A stretch of 64,000 bases of DNA from Brachynemurus nebulosus. Taxonomy: Eukaryota; Arthropoda; Insecta; Neuroptera; Myrmeleontidae. The notes under the pieces are model-generated. The model was not told where the DNA came from. It saw nothing but the letters and a program-made list of their open reading frames with translations, and ran no database searches. Location: NCBI GenBank assembly GCA_035578155.1, contig JAPWDM010000017.1, positions 210,001 to 274,000 of the forward strand, written 5' to 3'. Shown here one piece after another: positions 11,098-22,412 of the stretch. Within the stretch, counting starts at the first letter, position 1, and every line of letters begins with the position of its first letter. The position numbers were made by a program, and so were the translations under genes.

Positions 11098-11495
11098 GGG
11101 TAAATGGTATAGTTATTGGACAGTTAAGAAAAAATTTCAAAACAAAATACTGAAAAAGTACGTGTTGTAGCTTTATTTTTAACGAAAAAATTCATAAATA
11201 AAATAAGACCTGTCTATTTTAATGTACCACATAAAACTTTCATATTACATATTGGTAAGTCTCTGAAAAAAAAAATAGTAAAGTTGTGCATGTAGAAAGA
11301 TACAATTATTGGACAAAAATTTCATTTATTAATTTCTGGCGTATTTGCACAATCCACAAATTCTGTAGATACTAGAAGGTTCTTTTTAACTAAAAAATCA
11401 GGAAGTTTGCTTTACTAGTCTACAAGCCTTATAATCTTCAAAAGAGAGTGTCTTGTCCAATAACTGTCAAGGTCCAATAACTATACCGTTTACCC
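11098..11495. mobile_element. TA-flanked MITE, 25-bp TIRs
   Basis: Begins GGGTAAATGGTATAGTTATT; the complement of the right end begins GGGTAAACGGTATAGTTATT. TA lies on each side (11096-11097, 11496-11497). The motif TTATTGGAC recurs internally. Its 398 bp have no open frame. The TA duplication suggests mobilisation by a Tc1/mariner-type transposase. Confidence 0.75.
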
Positions 11496-11502
11496 TATAT
11501 AC

Positions 11503-12483
11503 TCGAGATGTGCTCGTGAGTATATTTTTACTCACGATCACGCACAGTCACGAATTAGGTTTTGTACTCACGCCCAATCACGAACGAGAAAATTTATTTC
11601 TTTTCACACTCACGCACGATCACGAACAAAAAAATTTAATACTTTCACACTCACGCACGCTTACGAATTAAACATAAAAACTTTTAAATATAATCGTTAT
11701 TGTAGGTAGTTAGGTACTGTATTTGTATATAAATATGATATTTCGCACAACCAAACTAAATAATATATGTAGTTTTTTAACAAAATTGTGGCAAAATATT
11801 TTTTTAGTAGGTACCCATAAATACGTACATAAATAATAAAATTGAAAAAAAATAATAATGACAATAAACAACTCAAATTTTTAAAAAGATAATCTTTCCT
11901 TAAAATTAACCCATATGTTCTTTATATTATTCCTTCATAGAATGATAGATCATACTTTTGAAAGCAGTAAAACTGACCTTGTAATATTTTCAAATATACC
12001 CATCGACTGAGACCGAATATATGTAGACAGGCCAATTTTTAGAATTTAAGGAATTATTTAAAAACGGAAGAAATAATCATAACAACATCATAAACACAGT
12101 TGGACATTTCTAAATTGTAAATCATTTTGTATACACTCCAAGTATCTCGGTAAAAAACTGGAATTTGTTAGTACAAAGGGTTATTGGATTTCTACTTACT
12201 TGTACTCATAAAAAGTACCTAATATAAAAGATTCGTTTTTTTTTTGTAGTTAAAAAATCAAATTGGTTTAGTTAATATTCCCTAAAATTGAAAAAAATAA
12301 TTTTTAAATTTTTTTTATTCATGGTCTTTAACTTTTCGTGACTCACGAATTATTCACGGCAAGAAATTAAATGTCATGATCACGCCCACTCACGCACGGT
12401 CATAAAAATTGTTCACGATCACGATGGGTGTTCACGGGCTGTTCAAGGGATGATCACGAATTCACGAGTTTGGCACATCTCCA
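11503..12483. mobile_element. E-family hAT-type non-autonomous element, copy E1
   Basis: Flanked by an 8-bp repeat CTATATAC (11495-11502 and 12484-12491). Terminal repeats are TCGAGATGTGC on the left and TGGAGATGTGC on the complement of the right. Both subterminal zones are packed with TCACGA/TCGTGA hexamers: three ~42-bp units on the left (CTCACGCACGATCACGAAC type) and a cluster on the right. No coding region. A second copy is at 30689-31904. Clustered short motifs near hAT ends normally bind the transposase. Confidence 0.85.
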
Positions 12484-13010
12484 CTATATACTATACAGAA
12501 TTTTAGTAATAAATATAATATCATTTTTTACATCTACAAATTTTTAAGGGGTAAACGGATGAACCACCCCTTTAAGTGTGTACCTAAAAGTTTAAAAATT
12601 GGCGGTATTTTGTTTATAGATATTATACGAAATTCTAATAATAAATATAACATTATTTTTTGCGTCCACACATTTTTAAGGGTTGAAGCCACCTCTTCAA
12701 GTGAATACTTAAAAAATTTAAAAATAAAAATTGATGATATTTTGTTTACATATATTACAATGAGACCTAACAATAAATATATTATTAGTTTTTTCTTCCA
12801 CAGAATGCTAGGGGGTGAAATACCCCCTCCAATTTGTAAAGTAAAATTTCGAAATTGAAAAAATTTGGTTTACATATTATATGTATACAACAAACACAAC
12901 AATCTTACAAGAAATATAATAATAATTTTTGCATCCACACCTACTTAAGGGTGAAAATCTCGCTGAAAAATGAAATTTAAAAATTTAAAAATGGATGAAA
13001 TTATGCTGAC

Positions 13011-13218
13011 AATACATCACTGCTCAGTTCAATCACGTCAAAACATTCCCTTCAAGAATGTCTGACCGGACGGAACGTGGACATTCCTGAACGGTGACTG
13101 CTAATGTGAACTACTGCATTAATTTCCATACAACAATATTTTGACGTAAGGTAACGTAAACGTGACGGGCCATATAGTATGAATCGGACTTAATCGAATA
13201 CTATTGAATTATAAAAAA
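13011..13218. other. Sequence left of C2, possible inner end of an older TIR element
   Basis: Contains GGACGGAACGT (about 13068) and GACGGGCCATATAGTATGAAT. These loosely mirror TTCACACTATACGTTCCGTC and ACGTTCCGTCAG at about 10665-10710, so an old inverted-repeat element could enclose the tandem array. The similarity is weak. Confidence 0.25.
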
Positions 13219-14709
13219 CGCCGTGAGCAGCGGGGCCCCATCACGGTAGTCGAATTTTCCCCTTCATCTTCGGTATTGAATGTCTACAAGCGAAATGTGA
13301 TTGAAAGTCTACAACCGAATTGTCATTTTGTTGGTTTCAAAACTGAGTGTTCGGCTGATCGAGGCTTTAAAAAAAGGTTTTAAGTATTTAAGGGCTGTAT
13401 CTCAGTAAATTTCAATTTTGTGCCGAAAACAGGTAGCAGAAAAAAAGCCAACACAATTCGTACGAGGACATTCCTGCCCATGTTTATCCGCTAATTGCCT
13501 TTATGTTTTAGTTTTAAATATTAAAAAAGGACCTTAAATAGTAAACTGGAAGGCCTTTATAAAGATATTTTTTCTTTCCAAAAAAATCCAAAATTTCTAT
13601 TTTATAAATACTAAAAATTAAAAATTCCTAATTTATAAATAAACAGTGACTTTAATAACATTTTTAAATTACTTAATATGTACGTATTTCATTTGTCATA
13701 AAAGTAAGTTAACTTTTTTTTAAATTTTTTAAAATTACTATTCGCCTACTTGTATTTAGAATAAACATAATGCTTTTAAAACACATTTAACAATAGCATT
13801 CAATTCCGATGTAAAAATGGGAGAAGTGGGGGGAAAAGTGATGTGGACTCCCAACAAGGTACTAGCTGGATACTAACTGAATACACGTACAAAATTTCAG
13901 CCCTCTAGGTTTCCTTATGGAGTCTCTAGACGTGTTAGAAAACAAGCAAAAAAATTAAGGAAATATTGGCGTCAAAATCGTGGGGGTAAGGGTTAAAAGT
14001 TGAAACCTCCAAAAAACAGTGTCTGGCTATTAGCTTAACCTGTACACCAAATTTCAGCCCTCTAGGTTTATTTGGGGAGATTTTGACCCGAACGAAACTG
14101 TTAAAAACAAGAAAAATCATGTTCTTTTGGGTATAAAAATGGTGGGGGTAGGGGTTAAAAGTCGAGACCCCCAAAAGGCACCCCCTTGATACTAACTCAA
14201 TCCGAATACAAAATTTCAGCCCTCTAGGTTTATTCGGGTGACCTGTGCGAGTGGTACAAACTTCGAAAACGTCGAAAATGCATGAAATTGTAGCTTAAAA
14301 ATGAGGGGGGTGGGGGTAAAATATTAAAACCTCCAAAAAGCACAACCTAGGTACGAACTTTATCAACACACCAAATTTCAACCCTCTACGTTAATTCTGG
14401 GGGGCTGGGGGCCTGTTAGATCCAGCGAAAATCGTTTTTCCCCCCTCTACTCCCACCATATCATCCTAGGAAGCTGAATTTTGGATATGTTGTAGATAAT
14501 TGACCGAAACATTATTTAAAACCGATTTGGAAAAGTTTTATTGCTTTTCCGCCCCCCACCACCCCCTTAAAGGTCGGGTCCGAAAAAAAATTTGCCCAAA
14601 ATTTGACCCCACTTTGATAGTATTGTTGTGCATCGGAATAAGCCCCACTTACCAAATTTCATCTCTTAACTTCCATAGGGGGGCCCTACACATATTAAAA
14701 GGTTGCGGG

Positions 14710-14770
<61 letters not shown>

Positions 14771-15733
14771 TCTAAGAAAAAAATGTACCGTTTTACTACT
14801 ATTATAGGAGGCAATTAAATGCCTTCTATAATGACAGTAACATTACAAACCGTAATGTACGAAGGTGAAAAATACACCATCATGGTGTAATTATTACTCA
14901 CTCATATGTGTAGTTTTACACATGTCGTACGTAAAATTACGGTCCAGGTGTGTAATAGATTACGTTTTATTTGTGTATTAACTACACAACAAGATGTAAT
15001 TTTACACATTCAGTTCGCAATAGTGCGCAGTTAAACGTAAAATTACATCATATTAATGTATTTTTAAACCACGCCTGTACACCTGAAAATGTAATTTTAC
15101 ACACTTATATAGTAATGTTTACACCCAGAAAAGTGTAATATTAATCCAACTGAATCACTCATTCTGATTCAATTCAACTGAATCAGTATGAGTGATTCAA
15201 TTGTGCTGAAAAAAATAAACTGATTCAACTTAATTGAAAATAACGAATCAAAAAAGATTATTGATGGTTTTTTTACATAAATATTTATAATAATATGACG
15301 TATAGAATAATTTGGAATTATATACAAAAAGATTCGAGATGTTAAATATTTTGCTTATTATGTCTAAATTTCTATATAAGTGTGTCGTATGATAAAATAA
15401 TAATTCTTTTGGTAAATTTTAAAATAAACACTCCAAAAAAGTAAGATTATAAAAGTTTTATTATGAACGTTTACTTGCTTTCATGAACATAAGTAATCTT
15501 TATTTTGCAGTGTAACTGCCAATTAAACTGGTCAAAATTTTGAGATATGACTTTTTTTTACAATGCTTACGTTTTGCAGACACAATTATTTAAGCAATAT
15601 CTTATAAAAAATTTAATTGTAATTAGATTACAATGATAATATTAAAAACTTATGGATTAAAATTGTAGTTACATCATATCAAAAATATAGTTTAAGAAAA
15701 TTAACTAAACAATACTTAAATATAAGAAAAACA

Positions 15734-17165
15734 ATATTCTGCTGACTCTTGCCATTCTTAGAACTTCGCAGAAAATGCATGCTGTGCTTTCATAGATGTC
15801 TTCACCAATTCCAGTTTCTAAACAAATCAGAAAATAAGGGTTACTTAATTTTATAACCATTTTTGATTATTATTTTTTTCTTTTTTTAATAACTATTTCA
15901 CAGCAATTTAAAATTAAGAAAATTTCGCTTTCGCTACAAAATTACTTCTAGGCTATTTTAATGAATGTACAGATATTAGATTTTTGATTAAAAAACTCAC
16001 CAGCAAAGTGACCCGGCGTGCTTATGGCACTGGCACTTCCGAACTGGTAGACGGAGGGTTTGAATTCCGTAGCCGGTTATATGCTGGCGAAAGTTTTCTG
16101 CTATTTCCCATCATAATTCCAGATGAATATCGACATTATCCTCAAGAAGATGGTTGCAAACAGACACCTACCAAATCCTTATACCGCTTTTCTTGTCCTC
16201 CGTCCAATATTCTGCTGACTCTTGCCATTACTAGAACTTCAGGGAAAATGTAGGCTGCGGTTTCACATATGTCTTCACCAATTCCTTTTTCTAAACAAAT
16301 CAAAAAATAAGGATTACTTAATTTTATAACCATTTTTGTTTATTTATTTTATTTATCTTTTTTCAATAAATATTTCACAGCAATTTAAAATTAAGAAAAT
16401 TTCGTGTTTGCTACACAATTACTTCTAGGTTATTTTAATGAATGTACAGATATTAGATTTTCGATTAAAAAACTCACCAGCAAAGTAACCCGGCGTGCTT
16501 AGGCACTGGCACTTCCGAACTGGTAGACTCAGGGTTTGAATTCCGTTACCGGTTATATGCTGGTAAAAGTTTTCTGCTATTTCCCATCGCAATTCCAGAT
16601 GAATATCGACATCGTCCTTAAAAAGATGGTTGCAAACAGACACCTACCAAATCCTTATACCGCTTTTCCTGTCCTCCGCCCAATATTCTGCTGACTCTTG
16701 CAATTACTAGAACTTCAGGGAAAATGTATGCTACGGTTTCACAGATGTCTTCACCAATTTCGATTTCTAAACAAATCAGAAAATAAGGGTTACTTAATTT
16801 TATAACCATTTTTGCTTATTTATTTTTTCTTTTTTCAATAACTATTTCACAGCAATTTAAAATTAAAAAAATTTCGTTTTTGCTACACAATTACTTTTAG
16901 GTTATTTTAATGAATGTACAGATATTAAATTTTTGATTAAAAAACTCACCAGCAAAGTAACCCGGCGTGCTTAGGCACTGGCACTTCCGAACTGGTAGAC
17001 TGAGGGTTTGAATTCCGTAACCGGTTATATGCTGGTGAAAGTTTTCTGCTATTTCGCATCGTAATTCCAGATGAATATCGACATCGTCCTTAAGAAGATG
17101 GTTGCAAACACACACCTGCCAAATCTTTATACCGCTTTTCTTGTTCTCCGCCCATATCATCATGA
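15734..17165 (-). repeat. Three ~475-bp tandem units with splice-like borders on the minus strand
   Basis: Units begin at about 15734, 16209 and 16685 (ATTCTGCTGACTCTTGC). On the minus strand each carries G|GTGAGT at the same place (exon-like ends 16950, 16478 and 16001). Three sites read TTTGTTTAG after a pyrimidine-rich run (exon-like starts 16766, 16290, 15818). This would give exon-like modules of 289-290 bp separated by 182-187-bp introns. Each module has two partial open frames, one ending CLQPS then stop, the other reading KDDVDIHLEL and LSLPVRKCQCLSTPGYFAG. The frames differ in every unit, so no continuous protein results. It could be a non-coding transcript, a decayed gene or coincidence. 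Confidence 0.5.
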
Positions 17166-17382
17166 AAAAGTTGAGAAATAATGATGTGAGTGACGTCCGT
17201 TACATACCATTGTCTAAAAAACGAACGTTAAATTCCATTATTATTATTACCATTGTTATTATTACTTAAAAAACTCGATTTCCATACGTCGCGTCGTTTC
17301 AATTTAAACCTGTTATGAATTTATATTACTGTAAAGAAAAAAAAAAAAAATTCGTTAAGTGCGTGTTCTTGACACGCACTAA

Positions 17383-18253
17383 CAAGTAAAGGTCCCGAGG
17401 CCGGACCTATCGATTTCGATGAAACTTAAATATATTGTAGAATACTAAAAACTAAGGGACACGTATTTTTTTTTATCTGCGGAAAAACGGTTTGAAGGGG
17501 TGAAATCGCCCTCCAAAAATTGGGGTAAAAATTTAATTTTTCAAATATCTCGAAAACAGTAAGAGATAGAGAAAAAGTTTAAATTGGCGATATTGCTCTT
17601 TTTTAAAGAGCTATCTATTGCTATGCAGTTTGTTCATATTACATCAACAGGAGTGGTTGGGGGTTAAAATTTGGGGGTTAATTTTGCAAAAAGGGGGTGA
17701 AAAATAAACAATATAAAAATTTTGTTTACAGATTTGAAATCTACGTCAAAAAATCTAATTGACCTGTTTTTGCTCAATGCCCTAATATTAAGTCTAGGGG
17801 TAGTTAACTAGAGGGTGACTCTGTCGAATAGTCGTACAATTTGGGTATTTCAAGGAGGTCTTCATAGAAAATAGCTTAAGACAATTAGAATAACGTAGAA
17901 ATGAAATTCTCGAATTCAAAATTGAGTTTGAGCAACATTGGAGAGGGGGTGAGTCACCCTCTTAAATTACATACTAGTTTATATACACTAATTTTTGCTA
18001 TTAACACACTGATAGTGGGTAAAATAATGTCACAATAAGTGGTTCTGAAGTTGGACTATCATATGTAAGGTCTTTATTAGGTTTGTTTTTTAATGGATAT
18101 TATAGTTTTCCTTATCGAAAATTATCGATACCGAAAATTACATAACCTCAGCTAAAATAACGAAACCTAATAAAAACCTTACATACGATAGTCTAACTTC
18201 AGAACGATCTATTGTGACATTATTACCCCCTGTCAGTGTGTTAAAAGATATCT
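17383..18253. mobile_element. D-family foldback element, copy D1 (right arm truncated)
   Basis: Starts AACAAGTAAAGGTCCCGAGG at 17383 and matches the left arm and centre of D2 (32 kb), including GGCCGGACCTATCGATT and GGGGTGAAATCGCCC. It ends shortly into the right arm (CAGTGTGTTAA, about 18240). Truncated and nested in G. Non-coding. Confidence 0.75.
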
Positions 18254-18760
18254 GAATTGTAGATAATGTTTTAATTTTCACAGAAATTGAGAGCCCCACA
18301 AAATAAATTATTAGTCAAATTGTAAAATAAACTTTTATCAAATTACATAACTATTTGTATGAAGCAAAATTAAAAAAATTAACTTACCTGAAATATTTTA
18401 AATGTATCATCAGGACAGCATTTTGGAAACAAACAAATTTATATTACAGTATTCTTTGCACATTATTCCAGAATCCATTTTACACAATGCATATAAAAAA
18501 AACAAAACATCAGTACACCGCTATAACACTGTTTTTGTAACATATTTAAAGATTAATTTATCATACACGTTGTAATTATATTAACTATATATTATATCCT
18601 ATCAAAAAATACTTTTGTTTAATTCAGCTAATTTGAACACATAATTTTTAACCTTTAAGAATATTACTTATGTACGTATAAATATTACAGCCATTCAATA
18701 ACAGATAATTTTAAAATACACAAAATCATATGCGCGCGCATGGGTTTTGCTATTTAGTGG
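18254..18760. other. AT-rich interior of G
   Basis: No recognised gene. A perfect splice-donor-like G|GTAAGT occurs on the minus strand at 18388, upstream of the tandem exon-like modules in that direction. No long open frame leads into it. Confidence 0.3.
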
Positions 18761-18968
18761 TGTAAAAGTAAACCAAAAGCGTTGTAAAAATCCAAAGTTA
18801 CACCTTTATTTGTGTAATGTTAAAAAAAAACAGTAATTATACACAAATTATATAAAAATACACCAATTTTTTCATATTACACAAATAATAGTGCATATTT
18901 TCAGAGCGAGGAGTAATTTTGCTCTAAATTTAAGTTATTTTACACGTTTTTGACCCTTTTTTCTTAGA

Positions 18969-19046
<78 letters not shown>

Positions 19047-19168
19047 CATCTTTTTTTTTTACATAATCGTGTTCTACGGGTCCGAAAACGGATAGCGCCC
19101 CTGGTCTCGCCTCTCGCAGCTCTTATCGTATAGACTGTATAAGTCTAATTTTTCGGAGAAATTCGACT

Positions 19169-19567
19169 AAAAACAAATTATTAAAAACTTTATTATCTAA
19201 AGATTTGGTAACGTTGCTAAGTAATGAACTGTTTATTTAAAATACAAAGCAAATTCATACGGTTAGGTAAAAATAAATTATTTGATATGGTTTAGTTTGT
19301 TTAATTTATCCAAAGTATACTTGTTGTCATATTATTCCATACAATTTAAATAGAATTTTTTTATTTTAAATTTTAACATGAATGTTTTTTGGCTGGAGTA
19401 CATACGATTGTAAGTGAGTAACTCTGTTTTATGTTATACTTTCTTGTATTTCAGTTGTTTTATTTCGGGAATTATCACATATTATGCATCCAATAAACAT
19501 ATTATAGACTTCAATTAGTAATTAATCACATTTTAAATAAAAAGATTAGTTCCGGAAATTTTTAGAA
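19169..19567. other. Unassigned AT-rich stretch
   Basis: Between the end of C2 and a piggyBac-type MITE. No open frame, repeat or known motif seen. Confidence 0.4.
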
Positions 19568-20180
19568 TTAACCCTTTGCACTCGAACCATTTTTTAGTAT
19601 GGGTACTCAGCTATTCGACAGTAGTTTTAAAACGCTGCAAACACTATTGTATTAGGAGAACATAATATCATAATACAATATATCTATTAGTTAATTAGTA
19701 GTATGTATCACAATGTATTGTAGCAAGACGTCGCGTCGTTGTGTTGTATCATGTTTTCCTAATATAATAATTTTCAAATAAATGAAGAAGGCTGAGTGAG
19801 AAACGGAGCGAATTGGAATCAAAACGTGTTCAAACTATCGATATAGGGTCTGATATCGCTCCGATAAAATATTATCTCAGTGGTATTGGTATTGGAGCGG
19901 TATTGAAGCGAGAGCGAACCGTGACTGATATCGGACCGATATCAGAGCTATGATGGGAATACACTCATTATTTATTATGCAAGAATATTTTATCGAACCG
20001 GGAGCGGAGTGGGATCTTACTGAGAGCGGAGCGTTAATGTAAATCGGGCCTTAGATCCCCTAGCGTGTGGTAAATAATAAAATACGTACCTATTGTTTAT
20101 GGCGCCGCTGCGGCGCCTAACGAGTGGAATAAATATTTATTGTGTCGCCGTGGCGGCGCCCATCGAGTGCAAAGGGTTAA
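19568..20180. mobile_element. piggyBac-type MITE with TTAA ends
   Basis: TTAA at 19568-19571 and 20177-20180 encloses a 605-bp element with perfect 14-bp inverted repeats CCCTTTGCACTCGA. TTAA duplication and a CCC start are the signature of piggyBac superfamily ends. The interior has GGCGCCGCTGCGGCGCC near the right end and no transposase, so it is a non-autonomous derivative. Confidence 0.88.
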
Positions 20181-21094
20181 TAGTTTATTTTATAGGTATC
20201 CGTGTTTATTTGCAAGTTTCTCATATTTTTATTAAGAAATTTTGTCCTATCCACTATTACCAATAATGTTTTCACGTACCCCTACCCAATGGTTGAGAAT
20301 CGCCATTATAAACGACTAATCTGTAGAAATATAAAAAAAAAATAGTTATGACTTCTTATGGACATCTTCACCTTATTTTACCCTACATGTAATCCTGTGT
20401 ATTCACTTTTATCATCTCCCATTCGCCATAAATGTATCCGGATATTTATGAACATTGAAATTCATACACATAAAATGCCATTTGCTCAAAGCTACTCTAT
20501 GTGGTGGAACTGATACAAAATACTGAGACAGTGCAGTATATATGTATGTACGAGCATACATGCCTTCTGTATTGTATTATATATTTGCACCACAATATTC
20601 TTTTGCTTGGTTAAAATTTCCTTAACAAGAAACTATAATATAAAATCACATATTTGTACCATCTCAAAGAGAGCTCTTATTGAAACAGTATTTTTGTTTG
20701 CTTATAATATGTTGGTTTGATGTTTGTTATGTACTGATCATGTATATGAGGACATATGTACAACCAAAAATGTACATATTATGTTCAATCTACAAGATTT
20801 TACAGAATAGGTGTTGAAGAAGTTTGGTTTGTATAAAGATACGCATACATAGGTTTGTTTGGTTACACATGACTCCATTTTGTTAGGATTGCATAGTTAT
20901 AACAACGAAATCCTTATGAATTTCTGTCATCCATGTCATAGCATTAGGTGACTCTGCAGTGTTGTATTTTACGCAATTTAGAAGTGTCATTTTATAAAAA
21001 TTATTACTGAAATTTTTTTAATTCATATAGGCAGTAAAAGGCTTAGATAATCATATTATTAAATAAATGCTAATTTTAATATTAAATTTAATAT
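20181..21094. other. Unassigned stretch
   Basis: AT-rich, no long open frame, inverted repeat or known motif identified. Short frames are chance. Confidence 0.4.
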
Positions 21095-21101
21095 TCTAAA
21101 G

Positions 21102-21443
21102 CAGGGCCCGCTCTAGGGGCGGGCAACCCGGGCATTTGCCCGGGGCGGCAAAATTTAGGGGCGGGATTTTTGTAAATTTTGGTAAAAAGACGGTGGCTTC
21201 TTGTGAGTGACGAACAGATTTGCCCGGGGTAGGAAATTCTGAGGGCGGGAATTTTACAAAAAAGGGGCGGGAATTTATACCCGGCGAGCAAAAAAAAAAA
21301 AAAAAAAGGTCGTCAGTATAAAAAAAGACAACAATGCCGGCTTTTTATACCCGACGAAAAATAAAAAGTGACCGATTTTTTTTTCACTGGGGCGGGATTA
21401 TTCCCTTTTGCCCGGGGCGGCGTAAACGCTAGAGCGGGCCCTG
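21102..21443. mobile_element. GC-rich MITE, copy 1 (7-bp target duplication)
   Basis: 342 bp with perfect 15-bp inverted repeats CAGGGCCCGCTCTAG, flanked by TCTAAAG on both sides (21095-21101, 21444-21450). The interior has GCCCGGGGCGGCAAAATTT modules repeated in degenerate form, much richer in G+C than its surroundings. The ends resemble hAT-type CAGGG termini, but the duplication reads as 7 bp rather than 8. Copy 2 at 36829-37119 also shows 7 bp. Confidence 0.85.
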
Positions 21444-21450
21444 TCTAAAG

Positions 21451-22412
21451 AAATATCTTATCTCTGGAATTATAAGTCACAAAATCCTGACTTAATGCCT
21501 GTGTAACATTTGCGGAATTTTTTTGAATTTTTCGCCACACTACATTTATTGCGATGTTGTCAAATATTGTCAAATTAGTTTAGGTAGGTACTATTAATGA
21601 GTTAAAAAAAAATTTCAATTTTTTTATCTTTTCATAAAAGTGTCTATAAATGTTCCGAGAATATGTATTTAAAATTTCAAGTGAAAATTCAAAGTAGAAA
21701 ATCAGTTATACCGATTTTTGTATAGTCATGTTTTAACGACGCTGCGTAACACCGGAAGGCCAAACAAAGAAAAACCAGGGTAGGGAACTACAGGAAGAAG
21801 AATTTGAGATTGCTTATGGATTACTAAGTATATGGTCCCGGATTGGTTGATTAACTAATTAGTATGTCTATTTATAATTATTTTATAAAATATAAGTGAA
21901 AATTTATTTTTAAAAAAAGAACTTTAATGTATTTTGCCCGAAATGATATTTGGCAAATTTACGCAAATTCTAGCTCAAAAACTTCTTATCCGATCTTAAT
22001 GAAACTTTGCTCATTTTGTTTATTATTATGCTTATTGTACACCCCCTCCCCCGCCAATCTGGTGAATTATTTCTTTTTTCTGGTTTTGAGACATAAAACA
22101 CGAGAAAATGAGGCTGTTTTTAAATATTTTTTTTTTCAAATACACGCCATTTTTCAAAAAATCTTTTTTTTTCCGAGTTTGGTAGGGTGATGCACAACTA
22201 CGTATGTCTATGTCAGAATGCCATTTGATTTTTTAGTCAAATGCACTGGAGAGGCAGATTTAGGCCGTGTTTTTTACGTCAACTTCAACGCCCTCTATAT
22301 TAGAGAAAAGAAATTATAATTAAAGAAATTTTTTTGTAAAATATAGATCCTAAGTTATTATGCGTAAAAAAAATTAAGCCCTAGTAAAAAATTTTTCACA
22401 TAAAAAAAAAAA
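21451..22412. other. Unassigned stretch before C3
   Basis: AT-rich with a short frame at 21927-22190 of hydrophobic, low-complexity composition. I recognise nothing in it and regard it as chance. Confidence 0.4.

Larger units (their letters stand above)
10850..13010. repeat. Interrupted tandem array, ~125-bp period
   Basis: Diverged direct units of roughly 110-150 bp contain TTTTTAAGGGGTGAAAC plus CACCCCTTCAAGTG, then AAAAATTTAAAAAT and TTTGTTTA, then AATAAATATAACATTATTTT. Units are visible at about 10890, 11030, 12530, 12660, 12790 and 12940. Two insertions (11098-11495 and 11503-12483) split the array between the second and third units. No coding potential is evident. Confidence 0.65.
14767..18972. 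mobile_element. Element G: 4.2-kb TIR element inserted in the (TA)n of C2
   Basis: Terminal inverted repeats of 16 bp, ACACTCTAAGAAAAAA, at 14767 and on the complement from 18972. The first ~400 and last ~200 bp are rich in GTGTAA and TTACAC motifs (subterminal repeats). The interior holds a three-unit ~475-bp tandem array (15734-17165) and a foldback fragment (17383-18253). It lies in a TA tract, so the target duplication cannot be read. No transposase is recognisable and I cannot name the superfamily. Confidence 0.7.
13219..19168 (-). mobile_element. C-family copy C2, split by element G
   Basis: Reads right to left. The 3' hairpin and subterminal repeat lie at 13219-13260, then a single 3' module (only one, where C1 and C3 have two), the ~162-bp units, the leader side to 14711 and a (TA)n tract at 14712-14766. 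After the 4.2-kb insertion the other part of the (TA)n tract (18973-19042) and the 5' end follow, finishing AAATTCGACT at 19168. The leader matches C1 and C3 closely. Confidence 0.8.

Noticed and set aside
16040..16075. tRNA-like B-box (GGTTTGAATTCCG) in the 475-bp tandem units
   Set aside because: It has an extra base compared with the B-box, no matching A-box spacing and no acceptor stem; not a tRNA or clear SINE head.
16142..17163. Minus-strand frames of 63-88 codons in element G as protein-coding genes
   Set aside because: The frames break at the same place in every unit, so no continuous protein can be supported; treated as a tandem repeat with splice-like borders.
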